Positions 1 to 9,064 are shown, counted from the first letter of the stretch. The stretch: DNA of 64,000 nt from PZPK01 sp965230795 (GCA_965230795.1 OZ246020.1:4204395-4268394); one strand, 5' to 3'. Numbers and translations are program-made. Notes: a model not told the origin generated them from the letters alone.

Positions 1-789
1 TCCGAGTTTACCGGTCGCGACCACACCCACCTGGCCTTGCCCAAGGAAGAGGAAAAAATCCGCTTCCGGGATATTCAGGCACAACCTCGCAAGATCATCT
101 CGTCGCCCACCTGGTCAGGTCTGGAAGATGAGCATGTGTCCTACAACGCGGGGTACACCAACGTCCATGAGCTGATCCCCTGGCGCACCGTAACCGGTCG
201 ACAACAGTTTTATCAGGATCACGAATGGATGCGTGATTTCGGTGAAACCCAATGTCTGTACAAGCCGCCTATCAACCTGAAGACCGTTCGCCCCATGCTC
301 GGCAAGCGTGGCAACGGCAATAAGGAACTGGTGCTGAACTGGATTACGCCACACCAGAAGTGGGGGATTCATTCTACCTATTCCGACAACCTGATCATGC
401 TGACCCTGTCTCGCGGTGGTCCCATTGTCTGGATCAGTGAGGTGGATGCCAAAAACGCCGGGATTGAAGACAACGACTGGATCGAAGTATTCAACGTTAA
501 CGGCGCCATTGCGGCGCGGGCAGTGGTATCACAACGTGTTCCGGAAGGCATGAGCATGATGTATCACGCCCAGGAGCGCATCGTGAATGTTCCTGGATCG
601 GAAATTACCAAGACCCGCGGCGGTATTCACAACTCAGTAACCCGGGCCGTCATGAAGCCCACCCATATGATCGGCGGTTATGCCCAACAGGCTTACGGCT
701 TTAACTACTACGGCACCGTAGGCTGTAACCGCGATGAATTCGTCATTGTCCGCAAGATGGACAAAGTAGATTGGCTGGATGAGGAGTAA
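1..789 (+). CDS. narG: Respiratory nitrate reductase alpha subunit NarG, C-terminal part (cut by window edge)
   Basis: The reading frame is open from the first base to a TAA at 787-789, so only about the last 262 residues of the roughly 1,250-residue catalytic subunit are present. NarG carries the bis-MGD molybdenum cofactor and reduces nitrate to nitrite on the cytoplasmic face of the membrane with electrons from NarH. The visible part matches the C-terminal molybdopterin-dinucleotide-binding beta-barrel region, including the segment reading NWITPHQKWGIHSTYSDN and the tail ending in VGCNRDEFVIVRK. narH begins four bases after the stop, as in the usual narGHJI operon. The active-site and FS0 cluster regions lie outside the window. 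The identification rests on the tail sequence plus operon order. Confidence 0.96.
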   Translation, partial: SEFTGRDHTHLALPKEEEKIRFRDIQAQPRKIISSPTWSGLEDEHVSYNAGYTNVHELIPWRTVTGRQQFYQDHEWMRDFGETQCLYKPPINLKTVRPMLGKRGNGNKELVLNWITPHQKWGIHSTYSDNLIMLTLSRGGPIVWISEVDAKNAGIEDNDWIEVFNVNGAIAARAVVSQRVPEGMSMMYHAQERIVNVPGSEITKTRGGIHNSVTRAVMKPTHMIGGYAQQAYGFNYYGTVGCNRDEFVIVRKMDKVDWLDEE

Positions 790-793
790 CACG

Positions 794-2332
794 ATGAAGG
801 TACGTGCACAAATAGGCATGGTCCTGAACCTGGACAAATGTATCGGCTGCCACACCTGTTCCATCACCTGTAAGAATGTCTGGACCAGTCGAGATGGTGT
901 TGAATATGCCTGGTTCAACAATGTCGAAACCAAACCCGGTGTCGGCTTCCCGAAAGAATGGGAAAACCAGGAAAAATGGAATGGTGGCTGGGTCCGCGGT
1001 AAAGACGGCAAGCTGAGCCCCAAACAGGGCAGCAAACTGCGCATTCTTGCCAACATTTTCGGTAACCCGGATCTGCCGGAAATCGATGACTACTACGAGC
1101 CCTTCGATTTCGACTATGAACATCTGCACAACGCGCCGGAGAGCAAGCACCAACCGGTCGCGCGCCCCCGCTCTCTGGTCAGTGGCGAGCGCATGGAGAA
1201 GATCAACTGGGGTCCCAACTGGGAAGAAATTCTTGGTACCGAGTTTGCCAAGCGTAAGGCCGACACCAACTTCAACGAAGTCGCCCAGCAGGACATCTAT
1301 GGAGAGTTTGAAAAAACCTTCATGATGTATTTACCACGCTTGTGCGAGCACTGTCTGAATCCGGCCTGCGTAGCCAGCTGTCCTTCCGGTGCCATTTACA
1401 AGCGTGAAGAAGACGGCATCGTCCTGATCGATCAGGACAAGTGTCGTGGCTGGCGCATGTGTGTTTCCGGCTGCCCCTACAAGAAAATTTACTACAACTG
1501 GAAATCCGGTAAATCCGAGAAGTGTATTTTCTGCTATCCCCGTATTGAAGCGGGCCAGCCAACAGTCTGTTCCGAAACCTGTGTGGGCCGTATCCGTTAT
1601 CTTGGCGTACTGCTCTACGATGCGGATCGCATTGAAGAAGCCGCCAGCGTTGCCCTGGAAAAAGACCTGTATCAGGCCCAGCTGGATATCTTCCTGGATC
1701 CAAATGATCCGCAAGTACAGGAAGCCGCCCGCGCCGAAGGAATCCCTGACGCCTGGCTCGAAGCAGCCAAGGAATCTCCGGTGTACAAGATGGCGATGGA
1801 CTGGAAAGTGGCCCTGCCGCTGCACCCGGAATACCGCACCTTGCCAATGGTCTGGTACGTGCCACCCCTGTCTCCCATTCAGAATGCGGCCGAGCAGGGT
1901 CGCATCGGTATGGACGGTGTGATTCCGGATCTGAAGTCCCTGCGTATTCCGGTGCGCTATCTGGCTAACCTGCTCACTGCAGGCGACGAAGCGCCGGTAC
2001 TGAGTGCGCTGGAGCGCATGCTGGCCATGCGCGCCTATAAGCGCTCGCAGCAGGTGGATGGCCGCGAAGATCTGGAAGTATTGGCCAAGGCCGGCATTAC
2101 CGCCGCCCAGGTGGAGGAAATGTATCGCTACATGGCCATCGCCAACTACGAAGACCGCTTTGTCATTCCCACCAGCCACCGCGCCTATGCCGAAGACGCC
2201 TATGACATGAAATCCTCCTGCGGATTCAGTTTCGGCAACGGTTGTAGTGACGGTAACAGTGAGGTCAACCTCTTCGGTGGCAACAAACCGAGTAATCGCG
2301 CCAACATCATCGCCGTATCTGGAGGGGAATAG
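794..2332 (+). CDS. narH: Respiratory nitrate reductase beta subunit NarH (four Fe-S clusters)
   Basis: This 512-residue electron-transfer subunit matches the usual NarH length. The ATG at 794 follows a purine-rich GAGGAG stretch, and the protein starts MKVRAQIGMVLNLDK as NarH proteins do. Four cysteine groups are visible: CIGCHTCSITC near residue 16, CEHCLNPACVASC near 180, CRGWRMCVSGC near 215, and a last group with CIFC and CSETC near 240. The tryptophan in CRGWRMC replaces a cysteine, which is the known signature of the [3Fe-4S] centre in NarH. It passes electrons from the NarI hemes to the NarG molybdenum site. It lies four bases after narG and one base before narJ, so the genes are almost certainly translationally coupled. 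Confidence 0.98.
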   Translation: MKVRAQIGMVLNLDKCIGCHTCSITCKNVWTSRDGVEYAWFNNVETKPGVGFPKEWENQEKWNGGWVRGKDGKLSPKQGSKLRILANIFGNPDLPEIDDYYEPFDFDYEHLHNAPESKHQPVARPRSLVSGERMEKINWGPNWEEILGTEFAKRKADTNFNEVAQQDIYGEFEKTFMMYLPRLCEHCLNPACVASCPSGAIYKREEDGIVLIDQDKCRGWRMCVSGCPYKKIYYNWKSGKSEKCIFCYPRIEAGQPTVCSETCVGRIRYLGVLLYDADRIEEAASVALEKDLYQAQLDIFLDPNDPQVQEAARAEGIPDAWLEAAKESPVYKMAMDWKVALPLHPEYRTLPMVWYVPPLSPIQNAAEQGRIGMDGVIPDLKSLRIPVRYLANLLTAGDEAPVLSALERMLAMRAYKRSQQVDGREDLEVLAKAGITAAQVEEMYRYMAIANYEDRFVIPTSHRAYAEDAYDMKSSCGFSFGNGCSDGNSEVNLFGGNKPSNRANIIAVSGGE

Positions 2333-2333
2333 T

Positions 2334-3101
2334 ATGGACATACTGGCTGTTATTTCGAACCTGCTGGACTACCCGGATGAGCGCCTGCTTGCCAACGAAG
2401 AAGTGCTGATTCAGGTCATTGAGCAGGATGCGCATCTTGATGCCGAGCTCAAGGACGGGCTGATGGCTTTTGTGGAACGTCGACTGTCTGACGATCTGAT
2501 GGATTGGCAAAGCGAATACGACGGACTGTTTGAACGCGGTCGCTCACTGGGGTTATGGCTATTCGAGCATGTTCATGGTGAAAGCCGGGACCGGGGTCAG
2601 GCCATGGTCGATCTGGTCAAGGTCTATCGTGAAGCAGGACTGGAAATCGATCAGCATGAGCTACCTGATTACATTCCCCTGTTTCTGGAATTTCTCTCGA
2701 CTCAGGGGGCAGACAATGCCCGTGCCTGGCTCCAGGATGTGGAACATATTCTGGCATTGTTGCTCTGCCGCCTGGAAAAACGCGGTAGCGACTATGCAGT
2801 GCTTTTCCAGTCGCTGCTGCAACTAGCAAACAGCCAGGTCGAACTGGACGATTTCCGCGAAAACGTTGCCAATGAAAAGCGCGACGATACCCGGGACGCC
2901 ATCGACAAGGAGTGGCAGGAAGAGGAAGTGACCTTCGGCGCCGAGTCTTTGGACAAGGCCTGCGATTCCGCCACCCGACGACCCAGCGAATCCCAGCGTC
3001 GTGATCTGGATGTACCGATTTCCTGGGTCGACTTCAATGACGCTTCATCCGGCGCCAAGGACCTTACTACTAATCAGCGTGCAGAGGGGATGTCACGATG
3101 A
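2334..3101 (+). CDS. narJ: Nitrate reductase molybdenum cofactor assembly chaperone NarJ
   Basis: The ATG at 2334 is one base after the narH TAG and is preceded by GGAGGGG, which decides this start over an upstream in-frame ATG inside narH. The 255-residue acidic helical protein begins MDILAVISNLLDYPDE, typical of the NarJ/NarW (TorD-like) family. NarJ binds the NarG apoprotein and holds it for Mo-cofactor and FS0 insertion; it is not part of the final enzyme. The C-terminal 50 or so residues are charged and low in complexity, which is common in this family. Its stop overlaps the narI start by four bases (ATGA), indicating coupled translation. Confidence 0.95.
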   Translation: MDILAVISNLLDYPDERLLANEEVLIQVIEQDAHLDAELKDGLMAFVERRLSDDLMDWQSEYDGLFERGRSLGLWLFEHVHGESRDRGQAMVDLVKVYREAGLEIDQHELPDYIPLFLEFLSTQGADNARAWLQDVEHILALLLCRLEKRGSDYAVLFQSLLQLANSQVELDDFRENVANEKRDDTRDAIDKEWQEEEVTFGAESLDKACDSATRRPSESQRRDLDVPISWVDFNDASSGAKDLTTNQRAEGMSR

Positions 3102-3781
3102 GTTACCTGAATCATTTACTGTTTGGAATCTACCCTTACATCGCCTTGAGCGTGTTTATTCTCGGCTCCATGGTGCGCTACGACCGGGACCAGTACACCT
3201 GGAAAACCGGCTCCAGCCAGTTGCTTGAAAGCAAGCAGCTGCGTAAAGGCAGCATCGCCTTTCACATTGGCATTATCGCCATTCTGCTCGGGCATTTTGT
3301 CGGCCTGCTGACACCCAAGGCGGTCTGGCACATGCTGGGCGTCTCCACGGAAGTGAAACAATTGATTGCCATCGGCATGGGTGGCTTTTTCGGCATCGTC
3401 TGCTTCTATGGCATGACGATTCTGATCAAGCGTCGCCTTGGAAATCCTCGCATTCGGGCCAACAGCTCCAGTATGGACATCGCGATTCTGCTGCTGCTCT
3501 ATGCACAGTTGATTCTCGGTCTGATCTCTATTTTTGTCTCTCTGGGACATCTGGATGGTGCGGAAATGTTGCTGCTGATGAACTGGGCCCAGAGTCTGGT
3601 AATTCTTGATGGCACCACCGCGGCTGCCAGCATCGCGCCGGTGCATATCATCTTCAAGCTGCATGTGTTCCTTGGCATGACCCTGTTCCTGTTGTTCCCG
3701 TTCAGCCGTCTCGTTCATGTCTGGAGCGTTCCGGTGAAATACGTCAAACGCAATTATCAGGTTGTCAGAGCAAAGGCTTAG
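3098..3781 (+). CDS. narI: Respiratory nitrate reductase gamma subunit NarI (cytochrome b)
   Basis: This 227-residue integral membrane protein begins MSYLNHLLFGIYPYIAL and has about five hydrophobic segments, as expected for the diheme cytochrome b subunit that oxidises quinol and anchors NarGH. Histidines consistent with heme ligands occur in the second helix (HIGIIAILLGHFVG) and near the C terminus (HIIFKLHVFLG and RLVHVWSVP). The ATG overlaps the narJ stop in an ATGA arrangement. With NarG and NarH it completes a membrane-bound Nar enzyme. The operon end and its promoter (usually FNR/NarL type) cannot be judged because the 5' part is outside the window. Confidence 0.97.
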   Translation: MSYLNHLLFGIYPYIALSVFILGSMVRYDRDQYTWKTGSSQLLESKQLRKGSIAFHIGIIAILLGHFVGLLTPKAVWHMLGVSTEVKQLIAIGMGGFFGIVCFYGMTILIKRRLGNPRIRANSSSMDIAILLLLYAQLILGLISIFVSLGHLDGAEMLLLMNWAQSLVILDGTTAAASIAPVHIIFKLHVFLGMTLFLLFPFSRLVHVWSVPVKYVKRNYQVVRAKA

Positions 3782-3795
3782 AGCGCTGGGAGACG

Positions 3796-3823
3796 GACGT
3801 CTGACGCCCGACTCCCGACTCTT
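3796..3823. repeat. Degenerate heptanucleotide repeat, form GACNNNN x4
   Basis: Between narI and the PpiC gene the sequence reads as four consecutive heptads each starting GAC (GACGTCT, GACGCCC, GACTCCC, GACTCTT). The 10-mer GACGTCTGAC at its start recurs exactly at 45279-45288, next to another heptad array. The spacing is exact but the units are degenerate, so slippage or a small mobile repeat family are both possible. Confidence 0.6.
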
Positions 3824-3844
3824 TAATCAACACAGGAGCACAAC

Positions 3845-4606
3845 ATGATTCGAGTAAATCAGATCGAACTCAATGACCAGGCAATTGTGGCGGAAATGCA
3901 ATATCACCCTGCCGAGACTCATGAAAAGGCCCGGCAATTGGCTGCAGAATCTCTGGTGATTGCAACCCTGCTGAAACAACGTGCGGCGGAGCTTGGTCTC
4001 GATATTCGCGACGACTCGCTGGATGAGTCGGAAGTGGAACAGTTACTGGAACAAGACATCGATTTTCCCCTCGCCAGTGAAGCCGACTGCCAGGTCTATT
4101 TCGACCATAATCCAGAGAAATTCACCACCTCGCCCTTAGTAGAAGCCAAACACATTCTGCTGGCCGTTTCTCCGGACGATGCAGAAGGCCGATCGAGGGC
4201 GCTGGAACAGGCACAGCTTCTGATTAGCGAAATTCAGCAAAACCCGGATGCATTCGACGCGCTTGCCCGGGCCCATTCGGCCTGCCCGTCCAAGGAAACC
4301 GGAGGCTCGCTGGGACAACTCAGCAAAGGCCAAACGGTTCCGGAATTTGAGCGTCAGCTGTTCCGCTGCGAGCCTGGTCTGGTTGCCTCGCCTATCGAAA
4401 GTCGTTTTGGGATTCATGTTGTCTATATTGCGCATCAGGAACCTGGCCAGCCTCTGCCATATGACATGGTGGCAACACGTATTCGCGACTATCTCAATGA
4501 AAAGGTGCGACGCAAAGCCATTGCACAATATATCGAAAGCCTGATTCAGCAGGCAGACATCGAGGGCTTTGATTTTAAGGTGTCCGATTCACCGCTTATG
4601 CAATAG
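3845..4606 (+). CDS. Parvulin-type peptidyl-prolyl cis-trans isomerase (PpiC/NifM-like) of the nar operon
   Basis: The 253-residue protein has a helical N-terminal part and a parvulin domain at about residues 100-200, with the blocks VEAKHILLAVSPDDAEGR, SACPSKETGGSLGQLSKGQ and PIESRFGIHVVYI. No signal peptide is visible, so it should act in the cytoplasm, unlike SurA or PpiD. AGGAG lies upstream of the ATG at 3845. It follows narI by 63 bases on the same strand. A cytoplasmic PpiC gene after narI is known from pseudomonads, where it is thought to help Nar folding, so a folding or maturation role for nitrate reductase is likely but inferred. Its 3' end overlaps the convergent diguanylate cyclase gene by 11 bases. 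Confidence 0.88.
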   Translation: MIRVNQIELNDQAIVAEMQYHPAETHEKARQLAAESLVIATLLKQRAAELGLDIRDDSLDESEVEQLLEQDIDFPLASEADCQVYFDHNPEKFTTSPLVEAKHILLAVSPDDAEGRSRALEQAQLLISEIQQNPDAFDALARAHSACPSKETGGSLGQLSKGQTVPEFERQLFRCEPGLVASPIESRFGIHVVYIAHQEPGQPLPYDMVATRIRDYLNEKVRRKAIAQYIESLIQQADIEGFDFKVSDSPLMQ

Positions 4607-5393
4607 CGTCCTGAACCGGCGCGGGCTGCATTGAGGAATAGCTACAAATGCGGTTGCGACCGCGCCGTTTTGCCTCATAGAGCGCCAGATCCGCCTGCTG
4701 ATAGACCGCCCAGGCATTTTCACTATCTGCCGAAGCCTCGGCTATGCCAAACGATGAGGTGACATGGATGGTTTCGCCCTGCCAGTGAATAATCATTTCC
4801 TCGATCGCCGCGCGCAGACGCTCTGCCAGGGCCGCGGCATCGCTTTCACCACTATCACTGGCAATAATGCTGATCTCTTCACCACCAACTCGCGCCGCAA
4901 TTTCATTTTTGCGGCAGTTGGCGAGAATGGTATTCGCAACCGACTTTAGCACCTCATCACCGGCCTGATGCCCCCAGGTATCGTTTACCTGCTTGAAGTA
5001 ATCCAGATCCACCTGAATGATCGCCATGGGACTGCCCAGGCGCTGATGCCGGACAAATTCCTGTTCTATACGATTCTTGAAATAGCGCTTGTTATAGAGT
5101 GCCGTCAGACCATCCGTCAGTGCCAAATCCGTGATCATTTGTTCTCGACGACCGATGGCATAACCCAGTGCCGCAAAGACAATCGCAGTGGCCAGGGCCA
5201 TATAGGTGTATAGCAGGCCATCAACATTTTCGGGCGCCAGAGGATCCCTCCCGGCGATATATTGCAGGAAGACCCAACCCAAAGGAGAAAATACCGACAG
5301 CCCGACGCCATAAATGGCCCGCAACACCGGCAAGGACACATAACGCGTCAATCGATTGGAAATGGTCGCATTGGACGAGCGTATAAGGGTCAT
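4596..5393 (-). CDS. Membrane diguanylate cyclase (GGDEF family, GGEEI variant)
   Basis: The 265-residue protein has two hydrophobic helices (about residues 24-46 and 62-80) and then a GGDEF domain beginning LALTDGLTALYNKRYF. The signature at residues 170-174 reads GGEEI, so the last position is isoleucine instead of phenylalanine. The metal-binding region (QVDLDYFKQVNDTWGH) is intact, so cyclase activity is plausible. The inhibitory-site position reads RKNE where RxxD is usual, so product inhibition may be weak or absent. It converts two GTP to c-di-GMP. The gene is convergent with the PpiC gene and its 3' end overlaps it. The short N-terminal region leaves little room for a periplasmic sensor. 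Confidence 0.9.
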   Translation of the reverse strand: MTLIRSSNATISNRLTRYVSLPVLRAIYGVGLSVFSPLGWVFLQYIAGRDPLAPENVDGLLYTYMALATAIVFAALGYAIGRREQMITDLALTDGLTALYNKRYFKNRIEQEFVRHQRLGSPMAIIQVDLDYFKQVNDTWGHQAGDEVLKSVANTILANCRKNEIAARVGGEEISIIASDSGESDAAALAERLRAAIEEMIIHWQGETIHVTSSFGIAEASADSENAWAVYQQADLALYEAKRRGRNRICSYSSMQPAPVQDAIA

Positions 5394-5528
5394 GGTCTCC
5401 GGCCTGCAAGGAGGCAGTCTTCGCTATGGCTATTCTTTCCAGCCTAGCATGGCGTTATTTACCGCTTCACTACGAATGTGGAAAGCAATTGATAATAATC
5501 AAGCAAGCCACTCTGGAACTACGCGCCG

Positions 5529-6668
5529 CTAACCGAATCGGTTTTCCGTAAAGGTTTGTTGAATGCTCTCAATGCGCTCCCGATGCTTCAGGAGCGCTTC
5601 TACACATTCTGCATCCAGTTTTGTGCCAGCCATGCTGCGCATCTTTTCGAAGGCTTTGTCATTGTCCCAGGCCGCCTTGTAGGGACGGTGGCTGGTGAGG
5701 GCATCAAAGACATCCGCCACTGCAACGATCCGGGCTTCAATGGGTATCTCCTCCTGCTCCAGTGCTTCCGGGTAACCGCTGCCATCGACAGCTTCGTGGT
5801 GGTAGAGGGCAATATTACGAAGCAGATCGATGTATTCGACACCATCCAGACCATAGTTCTGCAAAAGCTTATCGATGATATCGCGACCATTGGAGGAGTG
5901 GGTGCGCATGATGCGGTACTCCGCTTCCGACAGCCTGCCGGGTTTCAGCAGAATGTTGTCGGGAATAGTAATCTTGCCAATGTCATGAAGCGGTGAAAAC
6001 AGAAAAATGTGTTCGATAAAGGTATCTGAAAAACCATACTTTTCTGCCAATTCCTGAGCAATCAAACGCGAGTAATGAGCCATGCGCTCGAGATGGGCGC
6101 CGGTTTCCGGATCACGGTGTTCACTCATCTGCTGGGCTGAACGTACTGTGGCCAACAGGGTTTTCACCTTGCTCTGCTCACTGTAAAGCATGAACGCAAT
6201 CAGATGCGCCGTCATGTCGAGCTCAGCCAGCAGGGATTCATTGAAGGCGTTCTTCTCCCAGGAATTGAAGAACAGAAAACCCAGCAACACACCTTCGGCG
6301 AAGAGGGGAACGGTATAGCTGGATTGATAGCCCGCCTGACTGATCAGCTGGGTGTGGGGCTGCTCGCCATGTTCGAACAGACTGAGATCATTGATCAGCC
6401 GTGGTTGATTCTTGTCCAGCATTTCCTTGAGCGATCCACACTCGGAAAGCTTCGCCTGGTAATGCTCGAGTGGGGAGCGATCATCGCTACTGTAAACATA
6501 GGTCATCAGCATATCGGTATCGTGCTCATAAAGCGCGATAGCGACCCGATCGATCTGGGGATGTCGCTGTTTAATCGTGGCGTGCAAGTAGCTCAGCTTG
6601 TCGCTGAAGGATTGCGACTGGTTCAAATTGCCCAGACGATCCTGATGACTGAATACATCCATAAGCAT
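5529..6668 (-). CDS. GAF-like and HD-GYP c-di-GMP phosphodiesterase
   Basis: With the ATG at 6668 (AGGACAGGG just upstream) the protein has 379 residues. The N-terminal 170 residues look like a GAF sensor, and a helix links it to an HD-GYP domain. The domain shows LHDIGKITIPDN (residues about 227-238), the GRLSEAEYRIMRTHSSNG block and HHEAVDGSGYP (about 290-300), with the HD, HHE and GYP elements all present. HD-GYP enzymes hydrolyse c-di-GMP to pGpG and GMP using a bi- or trinuclear iron site. No membrane segment is visible, so it is probably cytosolic and senses a soluble ligand. It lies just upstream of the GGEEI cyclase on the same strand (136-base gap), so the two may form an opposing pair. 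Confidence 0.9.
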   Translation of the reverse strand: MLMDVFSHQDRLGNLNQSQSFSDKLSYLHATIKQRHPQIDRVAIALYEHDTDMLMTYVYSSDDRSPLEHYQAKLSECGSLKEMLDKNQPRLINDLSLFEHGEQPHTQLISQAGYQSSYTVPLFAEGVLLGFLFFNSWEKNAFNESLLAELDMTAHLIAFMLYSEQSKVKTLLATVRSAQQMSEHRDPETGAHLERMAHYSRLIAQELAEKYGFSDTFIEHIFLFSPLHDIGKITIPDNILLKPGRLSEAEYRIMRTHSSNGRDIIDKLLQNYGLDGVEYIDLLRNIALYHHEAVDGSGYPEALEQEEIPIEARIVAVADVFDALTSHRPYKAAWDNDKAFEKMRSMAGTKLDAECVEALLKHRERIESIQQTFTENRFG

Positions 6669-6816
6669 ACCCTGTCCTGATCCAAGCCCGTTTCCACAAG
6701 CACATACCACCTGTAAAAAGCATAGTCGAAGCCAGCCATTTTTACCCGCTCAACGACCGCACCGGGACGCCTTCATCCAATCCACCTATACTGCCTTAAA
6801 AAAGGGAGGTGACAGC

Positions 6817-7671
6817 ATGGCAATCATTCTTAAAGGTCGCAGTCGGGATCTTGATGGCATCCAAATTAAACGCATCCTGCCCCAGAGCCAGAAACGCATG
6901 GTTGGACCATTCATTTTTATCGACCACATGGGTCCCACTGACTTTGCAGCTGGAGAGGGCATTGATGTGCGCCCACATCCTCACATTGGTTTGTCCACCA
7001 TTACTTACCTGTTCGAAGGCAGCCTCTTGCACCGGGACAGCCTTGGCAATCATCTGGAAATTCTGCCGGGCGATGTCAACTGGATGACAGCGGGCCGGGG
7101 GATCGTGCACTCTGAACGGGAAACCCTGGAGGTCAAGGCGCGGCCGCATCACCTCGATGGTATGCAATGCTGGGTGGCTCTGCCCCGTGAGCTTGCGGAG
7201 ATGGAACCGGGCTTCACCCACATCAAACGCGCTGATCTCCCCCATTACATGTTTGACGGCGTTATGATGCGTTTGATTGCCGGAGAGGCCTTTGGCCTGA
7301 GCTCTCCCGTCAAAACCTACTCCCCCATGTTTTATCTGGATGTTCTGGCCAAGGCAGGCAAAACCATTCGCCGGCCCAATCCGGATCAGGAGTGCCTGGT
7401 CTATGTTGTCCAGGGATCACTGGACATTAACGAGCAGAATTACCAGCAGGGCGATCTGATCCTGCTTGAACAGGAAAGCTGTCTTCAAGCCCGCAGTAAT
7501 TGTCGTCTGCTACTGCTGGGCGGTCAGGAATGGCCAGAGATCCCGCACATCAGCTGGAACTTTGTTTCGTTCAGTCAGGAACGTATCGACCAGGCAAAAC
7601 AGGACTGGAGAGCCCAACGCTTTGCGTGCATCCCGGGTGACCGGGAGGAATATGTGCCCCTCCCTGAATGA
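6817..7671 (+). CDS. Pirin family protein
   Basis: The 284-residue bicupin has the pirin metal site: His54 and His56 in PHPHIGLST, and His98 and Glu100 in the HSERE block, the four ligands that bind iron in pirins. GGGAGG lies upstream of the ATG. Known pirins include quercetinases and redox-sensing regulators, so the reaction cannot be told from sequence. It is transcribed with the following TauE/SafE permease gene (45-base gap) and diverges from the HD-GYP gene. Length and motif order are normal. Confidence 0.93.
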   Translation: MAIILKGRSRDLDGIQIKRILPQSQKRMVGPFIFIDHMGPTDFAAGEGIDVRPHPHIGLSTITYLFEGSLLHRDSLGNHLEILPGDVNWMTAGRGIVHSERETLEVKARPHHLDGMQCWVALPRELAEMEPGFTHIKRADLPHYMFDGVMMRLIAGEAFGLSSPVKTYSPMFYLDVLAKAGKTIRRPNPDQECLVYVVQGSLDINEQNYQQGDLILLEQESCLQARSNCRLLLLGGQEWPEIPHISWNFVSFSQERIDQAKQDWRAQRFACIPGDREEYVPLPE

Positions 7672-7716
7672 TTCAATTCACGCCCTTGCCCCATCTATCG
7701 CCCCGGTTCCGCGCTC

Positions 7717-8457
7717 ATGCTGAGCATTGACGCGCCCTACCTGTTCGTATCAATGGCCATCGTCGGCGTAATCCTGACCGGTATTTCCAAGTCAGGCTTT
7801 GCCGGCGGCGCCGGGGTCGTCGCGGTACCTATGCTGGCCCTGGTGATGCCGGTGGAACAGGCGGTGACACTGATGCTGCCCTTGCTGTTGCTGATGGATA
7901 TTCGTGCCATTCGCCTGTATCGCCTGCATCTGAACAGAGCCCTGCTGCGTCGCCTGATGCCGCCCGCTCTGGTTGGTATTGCGCTGGGAGGATGGCTACT
8001 GGGAAGGCTCCCCGAGCAGGGTTTGCAACTGCTGTTGGCGGTGCTGAGTATCGTGTTTGCCTGCTGGCAGCCGCTGCTGAAACGACTGCGTCATATCAAA
8101 GGCTTCGCTTCGGGCTGGGGGCTGCTGTCCGGCCTCAGCAGCACGCTGATTCATGCCGGCGGCCCACCCATCAATGCCTATCTAATGACGCTGGAGCTGA
8201 GCAAGCTGCGCTGGCTCGCAACCACCAGCATGATGTTTGGTTTGATGAACGTGGTAAAGATAATTCCTTACACTCTCGCCGATGCCTGGCGCATCGAACT
8301 GTTCTGGCTTTCATTATTACTGGCTCCTGTCGCCTGGCTCGGCATCGGCCTGGGTTATCGTATTCAGGCGAGAATCAGTGAAGTGCATTTTCTGCTGTTA
8401 TGCCGAATACTGCTGCTGGGATCGGGCTGTTTGCTGGCTCTGAAAGCCATCATGTGA
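7717..8457 (+). CDS. TauE/SafE family membrane permease
   Basis: The 246-residue protein is hydrophobic throughout with about eight helices and has the family's glycine-rich N-terminal motif (SGFAGGAGVVAVPMLALVMP) and a related repeat in the second half (GLLSGLSSTLIHAGGPPINAYL). This family exports or imports anions such as sulfite, sulfoacetate or taurine-derived products; the substrate is not clear here. It is 45 bases downstream of the pirin gene, so the two are likely co-transcribed. No strong Shine-Dalgarno sequence is seen before the ATG at 7717. Confidence 0.88.
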   Translation: MLSIDAPYLFVSMAIVGVILTGISKSGFAGGAGVVAVPMLALVMPVEQAVTLMLPLLLLMDIRAIRLYRLHLNRALLRRLMPPALVGIALGGWLLGRLPEQGLQLLLAVLSIVFACWQPLLKRLRHIKGFASGWGLLSGLSSTLIHAGGPPINAYLMTLELSKLRWLATTSMMFGLMNVVKIIPYTLADAWRIELFWLSLLLAPVAWLGIGLGYRIQARISEVHFLLLCRILLLGSGCLLALKAIM

Positions 8458-8507
8458 GTCCGGTTAGTACTTGGCGTAGCCGTCATTTGCTGTAACAGTT
8501 CAATCGC

Positions 8508-8993
8508 TCAGAGCCAGCGCCGAACCCGCGCTTTGTAATCCAGATATTCCTGACCAAACTTGCGCTCCAGATATGCTTCTTCGGGTTTGATGGCTATATG
8601 CAATACCAAATAGGCGGAGGGAAGAAAGCTCAATAAAACCCAGATACTGTTCAACAGACAGCCCATGCCCACGGTGAAGACACAAAACAGCAAATAGATG
8701 GGATTGCGGGACCAGGCATAAATACCCGTGGTAATAATTGATGACGTCGGTTTCCAGGGTTCGATGTGGGTTTGTGCACGGTTGAATATGCGGCTGATAT
8801 AGAAAATGGCCGCCAAGGCAGCAAGCACCAGAGCCAATCCCAAGGGTACAAGCCAAGGCATCTGGCCTATAGCAAGTGGCACGAATCTTTCTATACCATA
8901 GGCCAGGCCCATTAACAGGATAAAAATAATGGGCGGGGGAAATTTCACCGCTGCACCTTTTGCATCCCCACTGACATCAAACTCTGCATTCAT
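8508..8993 (-). CDS. Isoprenylcysteine carboxyl methyltransferase-like membrane protein (ICMT/PEMT family)
   Basis: The 161-residue protein has four hydrophobic segments and the C-terminal SAM-binding motifs of the bacterial ICMT/phospholipid methyltransferase group: the TTGIYAWSRNPIYL block and the ending KPEEAYLERKFGQEYLDYKARVRRWL-type region (residues about 137-161). Bacterial members are found in many genomes, mostly without known substrates. GAGG lies about ten bases upstream of the ATG at 8993. It is convergent with the TauE/SafE gene and shows no operon partner. Confidence 0.87.
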   Translation of the reverse strand: MNAEFDVSGDAKGAAVKFPPPIIFILLMGLAYGIERFVPLAIGQMPWLVPLGLALVLAALAAIFYISRIFNRAQTHIEPWKPTSSIITTGIYAWSRNPIYLLFCVFTVGMGCLLNSIWVLLSFLPSAYLVLHIAIKPEEAYLERKFGQEYLDYKARVRRWL

Positions 8994-9064
8994 CTGCCAT
9001 CCACTCCTCTGTGTTGTATCATCAGTTTACGCCGAGCAAGCGCTGATTCAGCGAGCTTGAGTTA

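Noticed and set aside
1331..2341. Long minus-strand open frame opposite narH
   Set aside because: It is the antisense shadow of a strongly conserved narH gene and has no recognisable family, so it is not a gene.
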